From: Apteryx mantelli
Taxonomy: Eukaryota; Chordata; Aves; Apterygiformes; Apterygidae
DNA: 64,000 bases
Assembly: GCF_036417845.1 (NCBI RefSeq)
Contig: NC_090020.1
Span: 42,206,425 to 42,270,424 of the forward strand
Direction of reading: 5' to 3'
The notes below the pieces were generated by a model. That model searched no databases, was not told where the DNA came from, and saw only the letters and a list, made by a program, of their open reading frames with translations. Positions 63,835-64,000 of this stretch are shown in pieces; position 1 is the stretch's first letter; each line of letters begins with the position of its first letter. The translations under genes were made by a program, and so were the position numbers.

Positions 63835-64000
63835 GCCTTTCTTTGCACTCAGTACAAGGTGTGGATAAGCCAGAGACTTATGCTGTGGCATAAGCATCTT
63901 CCCTGTTTAGTTCTTTCTTCCTTTCCTAATAATGCTTAACACCTGATTTGCCTTTTTGAGCACTGCCAAGCATTTAACTGCTGTTCTCACAGAACTGCTT
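63835..64000 (-). mobile_element. Ancient CR1-superfamily fragment at the window edge
   Basis: Plus-strand text 'gcactcagtacaaggtgtgg', then CTTTCCTAATAATGCTTAAC and 'acctgatttgcctttttgagcactgcc', and 'ctgttctcacagaactgctt' follow, in order, the complement of an old CR1-like element in amniotes ('...tttcctaatagttcctaacattctgtttgcttttttgactgc...', from memory). It continues past the right edge. Confidence 0.55.

Larger units (their letters stand above)
39228..64000 (+). other. DTWD2: Presumed DTWD2 intron 1
   Basis: Everything after the exon 1 donor is AT-rich and the plus (sense) strand is visibly T-rich. I looked for exon 2 (beginning with residues like RPQKVCLCPF in mammals, from memory) and did not find it, so the intron likely runs past the right edge. 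It contains several CR1 fragments and a retroviral remnant, listed separately. Between those, no exon, RNA gene or other element is recognisable. Confidence 0.7.

Noticed and set aside
1..64000. CRISPR arrays, operons, phage or bacterial genes, tRNA or rRNA genes
   Set aside because: No regularly spaced direct repeats, no dense coding and no cloverleaf recognised. The window is clearly eukaryotic, interspersed non-coding DNA.
39228..64000. DTWD2 exon 2
   Set aside because: I searched for the expected CxC-containing segment that completes the zinc site and for DTW-domain text in the plus-strand frames, and found none. It most likely lies right of the window.

Overview
This window reads as vertebrate, and specifically avian, nuclear DNA. 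It has long AT-rich non-coding stretches, two compact GC-rich CpG islands that each hold the first coding exon of a conserved gene, and several CR1 LINE copies with the typical bird 3' tail. There is no bacterial gene organisation, CRISPR array or operon.

The left island (about 6.5-7.6 kb) carries coding exon 1 of DMXL1 on the minus strand (6912-6998), so the first 6.9 kb is presumably DMXL1 intron 1. The right island (about 38.78-39.48 kb) carries coding exon 1 of DTWD2 on the plus strand (39070-39227), so 39.2-64 kb is presumably DTWD2 intron 1. The genes are divergent, 5' ends facing across about 32 kb. From memory this is the same head-to-head arrangement as on human 5q23, a region that corresponds largely to the avian Z chromosome, so Z (or W gametolog) origin is a reasonable but unproven guess. 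DMXL1 belongs to the Rabconnectin-3/Rav1 family that helps V-ATPase assembly. DTWD2 makes the acp3U modification in tRNA. Nothing suggests they act together.

The intergenic part (7.7-38.7 kb) is mostly unremarkable. Its main content is a near full-length CR1 retrotransposon on the plus strand (about 30.08-34.26 kb). Its ORF1 (SGNH-esterase type) and ORF2 (endonuclease plus reverse transcriptase) are recognisable almost end to end but broken by four in-frame stops and two single-base frameshifts. Also present are a 3' CR1 fragment (about 21.17-21.55 kb), a (CAG)9 microsatellite, and three more GC-rich or CpG-bearing blocks that I could not identify.

The DTWD2 intron holds more transposon debris: CR1 fragments of different ages on both strands, and a decayed endogenous retrovirus on the minus strand (about 44.1-46.3 kb). 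The retrovirus keeps gag pieces and the env TM tail but has lost pol and most of env. A candidate unannotated exon with good splice signals lies inside DMXL1 intron 1 (5441-5561, minus strand).

I found no convincing previously undescribed biological system. The most useful leads are the cryptic exon, the near-complete CR1, the gag-env deletion in the retrovirus, and the motif-rich DMXL1 promoter.
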